Numbered from the stretch's first letter, positions 14,076 through 29,402 are shown. The stretch: 64,000 bases of DNA from Stratiolaelaps scimitus (GCA_019614645.1 JABWDB010000046.1:2370001-2434000), one strand, 5' to 3'. Notes: a model not told the origin generated them from the letters alone. Made by a program: numbers and translations.

Positions 14076-15384
14076 GTCCAATCGCACGCGACCTTCGACC
14101 AATAGACAGGGGGGCAAAAACGAAACCACAGAGTAGTACCATTACGAGTTTCTTTCCACATTATTTCATGTTGTTCGCCGCATTTAGGCTATCATCATTG
14201 GGAGACAGCATGAGCTCGTTCGCATGATAAAAGTCAGCTTTGTGAAGTGATTGAATGCAGTGGCGTTGGTCATTTCGCTCTGCTCGCCATTGTCAGTCCA
14301 CGACGTGTCGTTCTGATTAAGCACTGTTCCGGTAGAGCGATATTGGACCCGATGAAAATGAGTCGCTCGTTGTGTCCACTCACCACGCATTCGTTCACGA
14401 TTGCCACGATCTCGACGATGGTATTCCCAAAACATTTCATGGGGAAGAATCGCCTATAGAGCGCAAAGAAAACACGTGTGAGGCGGTAAGCACGTCTCGA
14501 CTCACTGCTTAAGCGCGGATAGGACATGAACAGGGTGAGCAAATGTGGTCAGTTCCTGTCAGAGCAGCTCGCCCGAATCGACATTGTCACAATCCAAAAT
14601 ACGTTCTGATGTTCTGACTACCGATGGGCAATGGGTGGGCAATAGGTGGGCAAATATCTTAGCCAACGAATGAAGAGAAGGAGGCTTTGGCCAACGGCTT
14701 TGTCAATGACGAAACTACAACGTTACAAAGTTATCACTTTAAGCTATGATCTGAGCTGAAGTAAAATACGCCCTGCGTACTTCCCAACGCTCACTGATAG
14801 TTTGAGGGGCGACCTGTTGTATACAATAATCTATGGAATTATTCGTATGTTTAAACGAATACAAGAAATATCCCCGTGAATCGAACTATTTTCTTCGATC
14901 ACTGGGTGTGTGGGAGTAGCTTTTTGTTGTTCTATGAGCATGGGCTTCTAGACATCAATAGACATCAAGGCGATTCCTCATCGCTCTTCGCGATGAGCTC
15001 TGAGCTCTTGAACGAGACGTCTTACACGTTCCCACCTTCTCTCCCAAGTATCGTTGGAGACACATTAATAAATCGAATCATAATGTTAACCCCAACTGAT
15101 GTTTGTATTCCGTCCAATTGTCCGCAATATAATCAATCCACTCATTCCAGAGGAAAATCGAACAAAACCCGCAGATATACCCCAGCTGCGCCATCCACAT
15201 CCGCGAATTGCAGCATATCACTCCAGTTGTCCTTAAACCCAAGAACAATACGACCAGCCCCTGCGGTGTGTACGGCACTCACGTGGTTGTGCAGAGAGGT
15301 GAAACGCCTGGTATCCGATTGGTGGTCGGCAGCACGCCGACGATGACAAAGTTTGATTAGATTGATTTAGATATATATATAGAT

Positions 15385-15417
<33 letters not shown>

Positions 15418-18400
15418 TGAAGTGATCGTTTTCCACTTTCGTGTTAGAGTTGACGAACAAACGCTGTCGTTAGCACTGCTGTTGTTGTTATTGCTGTTGT
15501 GGTCACACAAACATTTTGCGGTGTTATATGTTATCCAGAAATGCACTGCCCGGTTTCACAGTATCACAGCTCGTCCTAGCTATCCATCCATTCATTCACG
15601 CACGTAAGCACGCTTGTTGATCCACCAGCACAATTTCGCGATTCGATCGAAATACTCGAGCACGATACGATCCTTGTAGGTACCACGACACACATATGGG
15701 AAGACACGTACGCTGACTCAGCGCGAGATGTTAACGGCTTTTATGAACTTCTCCTGCTGCTTCTGCACTTCTTAAACTTGACTGCGCGGTGCGAACTATA
15801 CGCGTAACATCGAACACAAAAATCGGCGCAAGCTAAACGAACGAACTACGCGGAACTTTAGGAGTAAGCGCCAATATATATTGCGTGCCGCATATATATA
15901 TATATGTCATAAGTGGCGAACGATGATCCTGTTATTTTTCGATATAGTTACTGTTGTAGTTGTTGTATGCATGTGTGTATATATATATCTATATATTAAA
16001 TACAATTTAAATATTGCATTAGCTATTACAGCTGTACAGTGGACAAGTAGGTGGACGCACTTTCATCAATGGAAAAATCGAGTTTCACAAAGAGAATGGG
16101 CATGTGTGTACTTTTGGATCAATCGACGCAATTTAGGGTTTTTGGCGGGGAGCTAGGATGAGGCAGTGATTATGGCTGACAACACTTGCTGTTAATCGTT
16201 GTTATTATTTAGATGATGATGACATGTATATATATATATATTAAAATGTGGGTGTAAGTGTGTTTGTGCAGGTTGTGGTGTTTATAGAGGGAGAGAGAGA
16301 GAGAGAGAAAAAATTGTCGAAACGCGGAGCGCGATCCTCCGTCTACGGTGGTCGGCGCCGCTCTGCCACAGTGATCGCTTCTCCGCGCGAGCTTTGGCCA
16401 GTGACCGCTAGGGCGGCGCTGCGATGGGCCACGATCGTCCGCCGTGACCAGGGGAGGCCTTCGGCGGCGGTGGCGGCGGCAGCGCCGACAATTGACAACA
16501 CAGCTAACTGCTGTGTGTATGTATGTATATATATATATATATGTGACAGCTGTTGGTCGCTCTGTCACTCAGATGTGTCGGAGCTTCGCAGAACCTGGGG
16601 ATACGATCTCATGCAGTGGTTTGGTTTGGGGTACAACGATAAATGGTCTGGTGATGGTAACGAAATGTGTCTGGCTTGATTGTGCCGCTCGAGTTCCGCC
16701 TCGTACTACAGCTAAGGTTGTGCGTCGTCTGATACTGTACTATGGTTAGATATAAAGTGGTTACTTTAGTCTATTCCAACATAAACAGAATCGATTTGGA
16801 GTGTATAGAGCCGTCTAACTGCGTCACTGACCAACTAGAAACTGTTAACTTGGGGAACGGTTTATGATTATGGAAAATTATAACTACGATGATTAGACAG
16901 CAAATGATGAACGCTTCTATATTGTGCAGCTCATCCTTGCCCGGTTGTATCCAGTCGCATCAATACAGTTTGACCTTGAAGCACATTCAAACTTGATATG
17001 AATAGTGTGATGTATTTCATTATAACTCATGTTTATTATACTTTATTCATCGTTCTGTGACATCGGATGTTGGCAGTGTTCTGATTTTCACTTGTTAACT
17101 ATTTCGTATATTAAAACGCTAAAGCCTACTTAACTATTTGATCACCCTGTAACGCTCATGTAGGCATTTTTCTTCGAAATCAACCGAATTGGCTGGAACT
17201 AATGTATACATCTCTGGTACCTAACCGGACATTGTTACTATATTACTCGTAAGATCGGCCCAAACGTCCGAAATTGAATGATATGAAAGAATTTCGACTA
17301 TGACTAGACCCTTAACCATTGTGTCTTCAGCTTTTATATCAGGTCTATGCCATGCGAAAATGAATTGAATCTCATCCTCCTCCTAGTAAGTCACTCAATT
17401 CGAGAGAATTAGTCCCGATTGTCCTGTTCAACGGTGAATCGATATTTGTGTTTCTTACCCCAAATACGGAATTGAACTGAAAATAACTATATTCAAAACC
17501 ACGTACTGCAACGTTGCTTCGCTTTGAAGATACAGCTCAGCTATATAGCTCGTGTGTGCGATATGTGCGACTCTGCTCATATTGTACAATATTATATAAT
17601 TTTTGACCATCTGTTTCAATTTCGTCGTCAAGTGAATCCAAGCCGTCATTATTTCAACTATTATACATATACGGCCAGTGTCACGCTGCTACACTACATC
17701 GCTTAGCGTTGTGCAGCGGCAGCGGCGGTGATTACAGACTCGTTCCGAGGCGTTCCGCTGAAATAATCGACGATGTACATTCAATCGCCGTGTGAACATT
17801 TCGATGTAAACGAACCCGACGACTTGAGCTATTCTATAGTATGATAATAATAATAATAATACTAATAGTAGTTGTTGTTGTTTCATGGTGAACCATTTCC
17901 ACGGGCCAAAAGTCGAGCTGTGCAGAATTTGGAGTAGGACATTCAAGTATCGCGGGCGGTTGCATATACAAGATGTTTAACCGAGTCCTTAATAGTGTGC
18001 TTGTCTCTGAGCTACGATCATATGTTGGTGTGGTGCGATAACACCTCAGCGTCCATATTTCAATTGTGTAGATATATGTTATAGATTGATGGTAGATGAA
18101 CACGCTCTATCGGCTTTGCAGCTGCATGCTGAGCAGTCCCGGCACAGCTAACCCATGGGGACGAGTTGTCGACGACCCGAAAGAAAGACCGTTGTCCCCG
18201 ACTCTGTTGAATCACGCCGGCGACGTGGCCACGTCGAACAATGTGATGGGATGCGCTACTGGTGCAATGCTATGATGGTGCTGCTTGTGGTGAACAAATA
18301 GCTCTCAAACGGCACAAAGTTGACTGGCTTTTGATGCACGATTAGGCTAGATGAGCGATTTATTATACGAGCGTTTGATCACCAGGAATGTTCTAGTGTA

Positions 18401-21400
18401 TAACATAGGTTGGCTGGATTGTGTCGACGATCGGGTATAGCCAAGGGCCATAGTGGATGTATGGACAATTTCGCCCGGGTGGCCTTAATCAAGGCAGACA
18501 ATTACTACTTGTTCAGACTACGAATTCCCTTCATAGAACTCGTATGACAGCGCATTCAATTCAATTCAAGTGCACGCCTTTACTCAAAGGCATATGTCGC
18601 TCGCTTTGTCGGACTCCAACCTGTAGGCCTTTGGCTCCTTGCGCGTCCGCTCGAATTTCCTTCGAACATTTGAAGTCGTATGCGAATTCAGCCGAGCGGA
18701 ACACATCACGGCAGATGCTCGCGTTTTAAAGTAGATAAGAAAATGTTCAATATTTCACCTGATTGAATGCCCAACACTTGTTATTATTTTAGGAAGGCTC
18801 CACCGTGGAAGGGCGTGCTTCGAGTTATTTTTTGTTTTTTTTCGAGTTATTATCGTATCATCTCACACATGCTTCCTCTTTAAGCGATTGTTTGCAAAAG
18901 CTGAAAGCCCAACGCATAAGTTAGGTCCCCGCAGGGACTTTGATATGTACATATAAAATACATATGTAACACATCTCTCACGGGTAGACAGTATAAATTC
19001 TGCTGGAGTCCGACGAAACTGCGTAACAAGCTGTCGTCAACCGTCCGAGATAGCTATTCAGGGCCAACGACAGAGGGCAGGATGGCGTAAGGGTGTTTCG
19101 AGTCAGCTAGCTCCTTTTTTCTACAAAGTCCTCGCTTGTCGATTAACAGTAACGGTTAGGACGAGTTCATATTCCTGGAGCCGGTCTGGACTAAGCCGCC
19201 GCCGCCACCGGCACAGAAAATCACTTGCATCACACCCCCTACTCGCGCTGCTCGTTCCGTTGTTTATACTGCTTAGAACAGTGTCTGCTCTGTATGTTAC
19301 AGAAATGATCTTTAATTTCGTTTCTTCTCGTTTGTTACTGGGAGGCTGTGTCCGAGACGATTGTTTCAGCAGCTTGTTGATTCCGTTCGTCATTTGATTT
19401 CGTGATGTACGTCGGACTTCACACGTATTGCAAACTTTAAAGAGACCCTCGCTTGCGTGCGTCGCCGCTGTCCATACACAGCGAAAAATTAGTACTTGGG
19501 GGACGGAGGACTTTCACCAGCGGTGTTCGTCATTCTTCCATATGCACATGCTTCTCTTAACGATAGCCAGGATAGTCGGTAATGAACGTATTGGTCGCAA
19601 GAGAAATCTAGCGGTTATCTATCTGGCGACTGATGTCGAAACTTCAAAACACGAAGATGAGCTAAAAAAAAACCACAAACAATTTCGGAGCTTGCGATTC
19701 CGCACAACTTCGGGGATTTCGTTCGGTTTCGAAGTCTACCCGCGTTCAACATCGCCTGTGACCGAGTAAGCAGTGAATTGCATCATATCATATTGGGACA
19801 TCGTCGCGCAGCGCGTGAATGGGCATAATGCACTGGTTACACGGCAGATGAGAGCTGCTGGCCAATGAGTTTCAGTGAGATTCGCGTTACGTCGGTTGAA
19901 CCCAGACGCAGATATGGTACTGCATGTCGTAGTCCGCCATGTGCTTACTGTTTTGAAGATGCAGCGACCATTCTGCGCGTTGAGAAATAGCTAGCCAGGA
20001 ATAGCCAGCAGGTAGGCTGAGCATCATAGATACGATCTGTGTATCCATACGTATGCACACCACTCCAAGGTCAGTTCAAGGACGTCCACACAGAGATCTC
20101 AACATCTCGTGTGATGAGCCCCGTAACGCGTTTGTCTTCACTGCAAGTCTATTAAAATCTCTGCTCTATTTCGTGCTTTGCCCATTTTATAGACACCCCG
20201 CACACGTTAGTGTCATTTTCGAATTGACCTAAGCTAAGCTATATTCGTAGATACATATACATACAATCTCAATATACAGCGGGCATCTGGGTCCATATCG
20301 TTCAGCCCTTATGATACGTACGAGCTATCACAATATCGAGGATGATCTGCGCTGCGCCTCACCAAAACGAACGCTACTGCCGCCAGCAGCTAGCTACTCG
20401 CTGAAGACCCGTTTATATGTGCGCGTACGTGGCGGGGTTTACTTACAATCGCATACTGTGCGATATACAGACACTGCTGGTGTAGCACCACTGTAATCGA
20501 TCATGCGTAGTTACATGCCAGAGCGTATAGTAACGTCCGTGGTACGTTAGCAGTAACGTCCAGGCAGACGTCTATGCGAAGTCACTTATTTAGATTTGAA
20601 ATGTGCGGGGGAGTTCGTTCCGTAAATCTGTTAAGTATAAGTGTGTGTGTGTGTGTGCGTGTATACGTGTGGATCCACTCCAAGTGTAGAACCACGTTTC
20701 ATTCGGCTTCACGCGCCACATTAGGACCTGCCAACGTGGATTCCTGTCATCGAAAGCCTTGGCAAAGTCCAATGAGGGATTTTGTCATTCGTCCGACCGG
20801 AACATCGGAGCCGAAAAAAAAAAGATACAATCGCTGCGTTGGTTGGATGGCAGAATTGATAATTGAGAAAACAAATTGGCAATAATGTAATTTCTCTTGT
20901 TCCTCGACAAATTCAACGGATGCGCACAGCTCTGATCGTATGTACACCATTGTGATTGCATTTGAACACGATATAAGGCGGTGACTTCAATGACTTGGTG
21001 CAATTGTGAAGCCGTTGGCGGGCTGGCAGATTTGGCATACATCTCTTTCCGTATATTGCACCCCAGTCCTCGGTTTTGGTGCTTCAGACAGATGAGCGAG
21101 AGGATGTCACTTGCGATAGTAGACTCACCAGCAGGGCAGGGGGACTGAAGTCAATCGATTGGCTGCTCCTCGCTTAACAGAATCCTGAGTGTTTTACCTT
21201 TAGAGCCTCGCCTGAACAACTTCAATGGCGATTTCACTGTTAAAATTCTAGTACGTCTCGTTTGTCTACCACAGTCAATCGTGGAACAAATTTTTACTCT
21301 GTTCCTTTGTTCGTTCCAAGATGGATCAGGCTATTCAAGAACATCACCCTTCATTAGCCTGTCTGAGAGGAGTGACTATCGCATTGCCTAATAAAATGGC

Positions 21401-23792
21401 GGACAAAACTTAAGTCGAACCATCCTTACATATGGGCCGGGCACTGAGCGTGATCACTGAGCACGAGAAGTATATTCATTCGCTCGGCTTTGTCTGTTGC
21501 TGAGTATGGCCAATCCCGAGTAGTTTCGCTGATAACGACCTCGTGTGGACGGCTCTTGATGGCGCATAGACATTCCGGCTTCCTCGAAAAACAATCATGA
21601 ACTATACGTCCTCAAGCGTTTTAGTTTATCTTCGATAAAACGAGATAGATATCAATTGGATAAAATTGATATCTCTCCATTTGCAATTGATTACCCGTTG
21701 TGTTTTTTGTTACGGCTTGGGTTTCATTTAGTTAAATGTCGTACTTGATCATTGAGATTTTATTTACAGACGCTTAATTGTACGCCGTTAGACACGAGTA
21801 CCAACTACCAGCTGTCATTGTACGCGCAATAGTTTCATGAATCGCTATAATGCTTGACGCCACTCCCGTTTAATACGAGCTGTGGCGATATGAAACATCG
21901 TGCCGGCATCGTGTTTCCGACTAACCCAAACGACCTGTAGCTTATTCTCATGTTTACCCTCATGAGCCTCGTCTACTCATCGCGATTTGCCGCCCATACA
22001 TACAAACCGCTTCATTCGCTCTTTTATACCCATCTGTCGATGTCTCTGTGTACCATCTATTGACCTTCCTACCTACCGGCTCCAATCGTCGTATTCCACT
22101 GTACCACCTATGTACACGAGAAGCGCAACAATCGCTTTCCCGTACGTAAGCCCCTTGAGTTCTTTCCGCTTTTCCCTGCGACGGCCGCTGTAGTTAGCCA
22201 CCGGCAAAGCGACGCTTAGCAACGATCGGATCAACCGTTTCGATGGCGTCTCCTTTCATCAACGTGCGCAGACCCCCAGCCTCCCACATACCGCTCCTTT
22301 GTTTCCTGTCAATGAGCCCGATGTCATCATTATTATCATCATCGACGAATGCAAACAGCCGTCGCGGCGCACCTGCACTCATCGACACCCGAGAGTAAAT
22401 CGACACAATAGGTTGTGGTCGAACGTTGCTCAATATCATCCTCGCTGTTTCTGTTCGACGATTGCTGTCATTGCCACAGACGCCGCCGGTGCTGGTGCTG
22501 ATGCCGTTCGTTCGGATTCGCCTTCGCGCTGCGGTGGTGGCGTCGATATGGACACGTTTCCACTCAGATCTATCGGTTTATTTATGTACTATTTATGATA
22601 TCCCCCCTCCCGCCAACGAACAGCAGCCTGCTGGTCCTGTTCGCTTCGATCGATGCATTTGGTCATTCCCGCGTTCGGTTACCCTTTGCGCGGTTAACTC
22701 TTGCCTGTCTCAGCGGACATCTTGCATGGTGGCCCGTTTGAAAACTCGCCATTCCGCCATAATTGCTGCCGACTATCGTTAGTATCGGCTATTGATGCCT
22801 TTTGTATATATATATAAGGAAGCAGAATAATTGTTTGTTTCGCCATTTTTTTTCTCTTTATTTTTGTAATGAAAGCAAATTGGACGGTATACGTTTCCAA
22901 TCCCTCCAGCTCGCCCCCACATTGCTTCATGTATTCACTATGTCCTTTGACAAATAGAACAACAACAGGGTTGTAGCGGGCGGAATAACACAATGCAGTC
23001 AGTGTATGCCGTGGTGCTGATGGTTGTAGCTATGGTAGTGGTTGAAGAACATGAGTGCGGCGTCATCGTGCCAGCTCTTGTTCATTTGGATTTAGGCCGT
23101 GGAATACAAAAACATCAAGAACGAGAACAGGTCGTTCACAAACAAGATGTTTGTTTTTTGTGTTCTTGGCTAGATTCGCGAACAGGTGCGTGTGCATGTG
23201 TGTGCGTGTGTGTGAGCAATACGTAAACGTGTGCATTGTGCCGCATTAACCGTGTGTCGGAGGGCAGCAACCTGACGATATTAGTGCGCTTGTTGCTGAT
23301 ACAGTTACAGCTGCTGCTAGTGCTCGTGTCTTGGGTCATGGTGTAGTATCACTTTCCATTCTAATACATGCATAACATACTTACACAAACATATTAAGTG
23401 TTTCCGTTGTTTTGTATAAAGGACATAATAGAACTGAGAAAATTGGACAATTGTTCCTCATTTGGACTGAGACGTACAATTTGTTGATGGGAATTTTGCA
23501 CGACCAGTTGTCAAGGTAACTTTTATTATGGATACACTCTCGTATTTACAATGTTGCCATTGTACAAATTCAGCTGATCTGTACGAAGCTAGTCAAATAT
23601 AAATGGATTTTGCATTTCAGGCTCTCGAACTGTGGGAGCCCTTCACTCTGATTGGCATGATAGGCTCCTATACGTTTTTTTATACCTAACGTACATTTTT
23701 CGACCCAGACTTTCAGCCTTAAACAATCAACGTCCAAGGTTAAACTGCTTTCAGCATTGCTTCATAAGACGGACAACCCCTTTAAATACAAA

Positions 23793-23877
23793 CGTACAAA
23801 GGCGGGGATCGAACCCGTACACCTACGTCCGTCTCCTCCTATTGCAAGGCGCAGACGAATGCACTACCGGACAAAAC
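23793..23877 (-). repeat. tRNA-derived repeat, copy 1
   Basis: The minus strand has an A-box-like segment, a central stem-loop around TTGCAAT and a strong B-box (GGGTTCGATCCC) in tRNA spacing. A second copy of the central part lies at 29,797-29,866. A dispersed tRNA-like sequence with mismatched arms fits a SINE head or tRNA pseudogene better than a working tRNA. Confidence 0.5.
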
Positions 23878-24113
23878 ATGACAGGCGAACGTTGCTCGTA
23901 TAATAACGACAATCCAGTGGCAATCGAAACCAGTTCAAGCTCAAGTTCCTCGGCGTGACAAAACGCAAAACCACTATTGCTAATCCGTAAACGCACATCA
24001 CCCAACTGACCTATTTATGGATAGCACTGTTTGGCCGTTAATGGTTCGTATTTGAAGCGAGTGTTGTCAGCAGTTCACTCTCACGGTGTGTACGACGATC
24101 TTTAAATGTTTTT

Positions 24114-24255
24114 CGAGCTGACCCTCAGCTGTTCCCCTATCTGACAGGCCTCAGCTCTTAACCTTTTAGCTATTACTATGAGGACCTGTCGGGGCCACTT
24201 TTGCTTATTCTCTTCCTTACTGGCACCTGGCAAGAATCTTCAGATAAAGAATCAC
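24114..24255 (-). repeat. SINE-A copy, 5'-truncated
   Basis: Minus-strand copy of the SINE-A body (compare 53,391-53,510 and 55,215-55,329). It carries the 'gctgagggtcagctcg' 3' end, 'ctgtcagataggggaa', 'ggccccgacaggtcctcatag' and the 'ttctt' block upstream. It is closer to the copies in the defensin array than the copy at 5.7 kb is. Confidence 0.75.
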
Positions 24256-27200
24256 GATCTTTGTCCTGAGCTAGATGCCATGCATCTAAATAGTTTATGG
24301 ATTCGGTTGCGTCTGGCACCATTAAGCCATGCCATACAACAGCAAACATTACATCATACGGCTCAAGATAGCAACACAATATTAATCGAGGTTTCGATCT
24401 TCGATATTCTCCGCATTTCCAGCGAACTCTATGAACGTTGTTCCTCAAACCAGCAGTATGTCTTATGTGTCTCTCCCGATGGGTGAATTCACCTATCCGA
24501 TGTAACTGTTTCCGATATATACCAGTGATTGACATTCGAATCAGATGTATAATAATACAACCGTAAATCCAAAATGTATTTGCCACACCATCCATCTACC
24601 GCCGTTGGGTGGAGGACACACAAGTGGACGGACTGAATCGAAGAAATCTTTCTCCGCAACGAGTTTCGTGATCGTTTGTGTTCGTATAGTTATAATAATA
24701 ATTTCTTATCTCGAAAAGAAACGCCGCAAATTTCGAGTTGAAAGCCGGTCAATGCAGATTAACAATGGGGACATCGCTAGACGCGATCACCCGCGAACAA
24801 AAAGAAATGATTCATTCAAAATTTATGTCGCGCTTTTCTTCTAGGTAAATCCAAAGCGGGTGCGGCTTCTTTCATAGGCTGACCCCTTGTGTTTTACCTG
24901 TTAACAAAAAATTCCCGGTGAATTGAACCATAAACGGAAAGCCTACCCACGCCAAGCCATCTATAGATCTGGACAATGTACACCTTCGATTTGGAAAATG
25001 AAAGCAAAGGGTATATATATATATACGATTATTGGCCACTTGCGTACATCATAGTGAATCCGCCACAGTAATCCACGGTGGCGGCCGCTTCGTGCAGGGT
25101 CCCAAAAATCAAAAGATATCGACATAAAGATAACGCGTACATCGTTCACTTGTACGCCGGCTGTAAGGCTCCATTTATATACAATTATAATATTTATAGC
25201 TTGAATAACAGTGCGTCAGCAGCGATATCGTGATTCGATATGGTTGCTTTGAAATGCTGGACGCACAATCCGGGTGTCGATTGTTTCGACGAGTCGGTAC
25301 AGCACGCGTATGAGAAACGTCGGCGGACGCGGAGAACGTTTGCGGCTGTTGCTTTCCTCGTAGAGTTTAGAAGGGCGTGCCACTCGCCTTGACCGATTGA
25401 ACGAGAAGAGGCGTTATCCAGTGAAGTGTTGAATCACGGATGCAGTGCACATAAGAGCAGACGATGATCAACAAGCAAGATACTTATGCTATTTGTGAAA
25501 ACGAACGTTCAATGTCTAATTCTCCGACGCGTCAGCGCGCCACTCGTCATTGTTCTTGTGGCAGGGCTATAGTACAAATCTATATGTTGATCGGCGGCGT
25601 AGGTCTGGTGATTGCTTGAGGATTGTCCGTAGTCTGATGTTCGCTTTATGATCAGATGATCCCGTTCTGATGCGACACCCAACCTAACCGAAAGTACAGA
25701 AATAAGCTCAACCACAGATCAGGGCGGGGTACGGTTATTCCGTCGCAATTTGTTCGTATTTGTTGTGGAATGGTTGCAGTACTCCACGATGGTGTTAGGT
25801 TACTTGAACTAATTAATTTTCGATCTAAACCTAGATTTGTTTGTGGATTTTCATCTACAAGTCGACAAACTTAATGATTTACTATTCTATCCTGATGGGG
25901 ACGTTTTTCTCTTGGTATTGTTACTGCTGAAATTCATTGATCCTATATTTTCTAATTATGTCTCCTAATCGCTCCACAATGCCCTTGTCCCCATCACTTT
26001 TGAATGGTATAATAGTAAATTCGGTGCCTTCTCAGTGTCGATATGCAAAACGACATTTACGCATGTTCACGGTAAATGGTCACTACCGCCAATTGTGCAG
26101 TCACCTCTCTGGGATTTGAATATCGCATTACCATTATCTCCATTACCTGAGCAGCTTCACTCGCAGCTGTCTACCGCAAAGCCGTTTTCGTGATTTTCGA
26201 TTTTTTGAAAGGCGGAAGTTTCCGCGGTTCGAAGTGGGTCTGTGCGGTGTCGTAACACTCTTGTATCGCTGTTGCTCGGTTAAACGACCGAACTAAATCT
26301 ATAATGGTGACTCATAAATCTAGTATAATAGCACATTAGGGTGATCGGCGAAAATATGCTCTGAGGTGGACCCACAGCTGCGGCTTGTAATTCTCTCGGC
26401 TTGCGCTGTCCTCCGCTAAGATTCTTCTTCGGAAGAAGATCCACTATAGAATATTGGCATGAAACAATTTTGTTTACCTCTCAAATGAGCCACAAGGTAG
26501 ACCCTTACTGGTGGTAATACGATTTTCATAATTAGAAATGCCCCTAATAGCACCGTAGATTACCTCGGCCGCCAACCGACAGTATCCTGATGTGACCTGC
26601 TGCAAAGATCGAGTGGTGTCACGTTTGAGTAGGGACATGGGATTTTGTACTCACGTTGCGGATGTGGCCAAGGCCGCCTCTCGCTTGTGACCTGATTCTT
26701 TGGGTGTCCTCTGTCCAAGACGTATATTCGCTTTACTTGAACCCGAATGGATGTACTGTGCTCGCCTATGGACCTCTTTTTTATTAAAAACCATATACTG
26801 TAACAGCGATTCCATAGAAGATTTCAAAAAAAGGGGAAATCCACCCGTCTCAAGTATCCATGACATCGTTTCCATTTTCGGGTATATATTTGCCCGCGAT
26901 GCTGATCCGTCTGGATTCTATTGCTAAACTCGAAAGCGTTGAATAAAGGGAACAGCGACGTGTTTGTTAAGTTTCCTGTATTCATTTTGCATTCCCGTTG
27001 TTAGCTGCGATAATCCAACAATGTCACTTCAATGCTCAGCCATATCTGCCGTTGTGACATTACCACTGGTCAAACGTATTAAACATTCAAGCGTCTTAGT
27101 CGTATTTAGACTGACAGTACGCGGTAAAAGTGCTGTGAAAGCAGTCTCCTTCTAGCCAAATTGAAACCTTGTTAAGTCACCATGCCGAAATTAATTTGGC

Positions 27201-27517
27201 ACAGTGAATTCGACGGCCAAAGAGGCATCGACCATTATTGGAAACAGGCCGGCACGGAGCTCGCTAATACATCCATCGGTGTCGCATATTGTCATACACA
27301 AGCCAAATGCACTATTCATTGTAGTAGTGTTTTCATACTTTGAAATTTAGACATTCGGGTACCCGAATCTAGCCGAGGTCCCCTTTACCACTTTGTCTCA
27401 ACGCGTTCATCAGAGACATTATCCGAGCTCGAAGCCATGCAAAGAGCCATCATTTTTCCAAAGGCGTTTCTTCCTTAGTCGGAAATGGACATTGTAATGA
27501 TGATTAGTGATCCTCTT

Positions 27518-27690
27518 TCACTGTGGCTCTTCATTTCCCATTAGTGAATACAACACCTCAGTCTCGCCTCCGTTTTCAATGGCTATGCGACGCTTCATGA
27601 TGTTCAAAAGTGTACCCGGCTTCATATCGCGTACGTTTATTGCTCGTACATCAGCAGCAGAACTATCGAAGAAAAATTGCCTTTGTTGCA
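27518..27690 (-). CDS. unrecognised exon-like fragment
   Basis: The last 55 or so codons of this minus-strand frame read like a folded protein: an Asp/Val/Arg-rich start, then 'KPGTLLNIMKRR' and 'GGETEVLYSLMGNEEPQ' before a stop. A stop codon lies in frame just upstream, at about 27,701-27,703, and no ATG opens the frame. If real it is a last exon or a gene fragment. I do not recognise the family and see no partner exon nearby. It could also be chance. Confidence 0.2.
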
Positions 27691-29402
27691 GCTCAGTCAA
27701 TCAGTGGCGTACGATTGTTGACGCAGTATATAGCAAGATATTCTTCTGGCTCGCTTTCTAACGAAACGAGAACGATGTCTCACGCTCAACTTACGAACGG
27801 GAACCGGCGGGGTCACAAATCAAAGCTAATATACGATCTCTTCAGCAAGTGCTACACCAGTATGTAGTTCAATAGCTGTGGATCCATCATAAGATATTTT
27901 ATTTGATTGAGAAGCCCGTTCCCGTATTTCGTATTTCTAATCAGTGCTTGTCAACGAAATTGAGGTCGTCGTTGTTGTGCAAGAGATGGGCACAAGATGG
28001 GCACAAGCCTGTATCGAGCGAAACTCGACAGAACGAACGTCGGAGTCCTTAACTTTACAGCCGGAGTCGATGCTCTGTGTGTCTGGGGCGATGACAGCTA
28101 AAATAGCAATAAACGACAGCTTTATTAATTTATTTATCTATATTATTACATATTATAGGCACAAACGCACACTGCTAACGAGGCGCTAGTCATTCCCAAG
28201 CTGCCAGTACATCATCTTCAACATGAGGTGTACAAGGATTACGAATCATATGTCGCTAGAGTTTGTTGTGTTAGAGGGTTCTAGTTTCGCAGTTCAAGTG
28301 ACCCGAGATTGACATGTATAGTGTGCAACAACAACAAAAATATAATATGCGCGTCCAACGCCAACTGGCGAATAGCCCTCCAAGCGGATGCTGCTCGATA
28401 CGATAGACAGCTCCAATTCATATTTACATTCGAATAACATAGAATACACGTTTGCGTTTAAGTGGGCCAAATGTAATTATTCAAGAGTAAACTTTATTAC
28501 GATAATTCAATACAACTAGAGACGAACTGAAATGCTCAGTCCTTTTCGCGGCTTATGCTATGCTATTATACAGGCGACAAGGCTCTCCGCCATCGCCAGT
28601 AAAATCCGCAATTTCTGCTGCATTTCGCCTGCAGAATCGAAGGCGCCCGCTTCCTGTTGACGCATATCCCCAGACAACGTGTTCTATATCGTAACGCTAC
28701 ATGTATCGCCTATCTAATAATTTGTACATTTGTATCTCGGCTACTTGGAGACTCAATTTGGATCATGTAACGTAGCAGTTACAGAAATTCGCGACGGACA
28801 AATTGATCAAATTTGTTCCTTTGTTGTTTTCGGACGAAAGTGATATCCAGCTGCAGATTGACGTCTCCCGAATCGACGCATGGGAGACAACGAGCGAGTT
28901 ACGAGTAGCGCCATATCTACGGCAGACACCGGTTGGGTCGGCCATATATAGGGGTAGCGAACATTGATTACAAATGGGTGCCACTTAAGGAAACTCTTCT
29001 TGAGTGCTGCTAATGGCCATGCACGCATGAAGGTACGCCTCTCGACGAATATTCTGCCCCGTCAGTCGTAACGACCAACCGTAAATTGTCTTTGCGATGC
29101 AATGGTTCGTGCGGCTGTGCGATGCAATTACGCGTGCGGCTGTGTCACGAGGCCACTCGGTAAGCTGGCTGAATTGGATAAAATACAGTATGTAGCACGT
29201 GATTGAATCGACATTAGCTATACGATACCGAGGGCGATCAAAGTCGCTATGATTTTTTCCTCAATGGCTACAAGGTGTTTTGGCGTTAATATATTTTATG
29301 TTTTCAATAATTCTGCTTTCACTATTGTAACTATATGATACATTTACCTTGCCGATAAATGCATATATTTACCTTGCTGACCTCAGCCCCCCCCCCCCCC
29401 AC

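Larger units (their letters stand above)
7741..23790. other. noncoding stretch, no gene supported
   Basis: No recognisable coding region. Contents: AT microsatellites (for example 15,369-15,419, about 16,220-16,241 and about 16,525-16,541), AAT/ATT runs (about 9,860-9,879, 12,470-12,495, 17,840-17,860), a GA run near 16,290-16,306, a GT run near 20,640-20,660, GC-rich patches (about 10,760-11,260 and 16,310-16,500), a SINE-B copy and a perfect hairpin, both listed separately. The longest open frame (10,589-11,317) looks spurious. Confidence 0.5.

Noticed and set aside
14876..15346. 156-codon plus-strand open frame
   Set aside because: No recognisable domain; the antisense strand is also partly open and the sequence lacks consistent codon bias.
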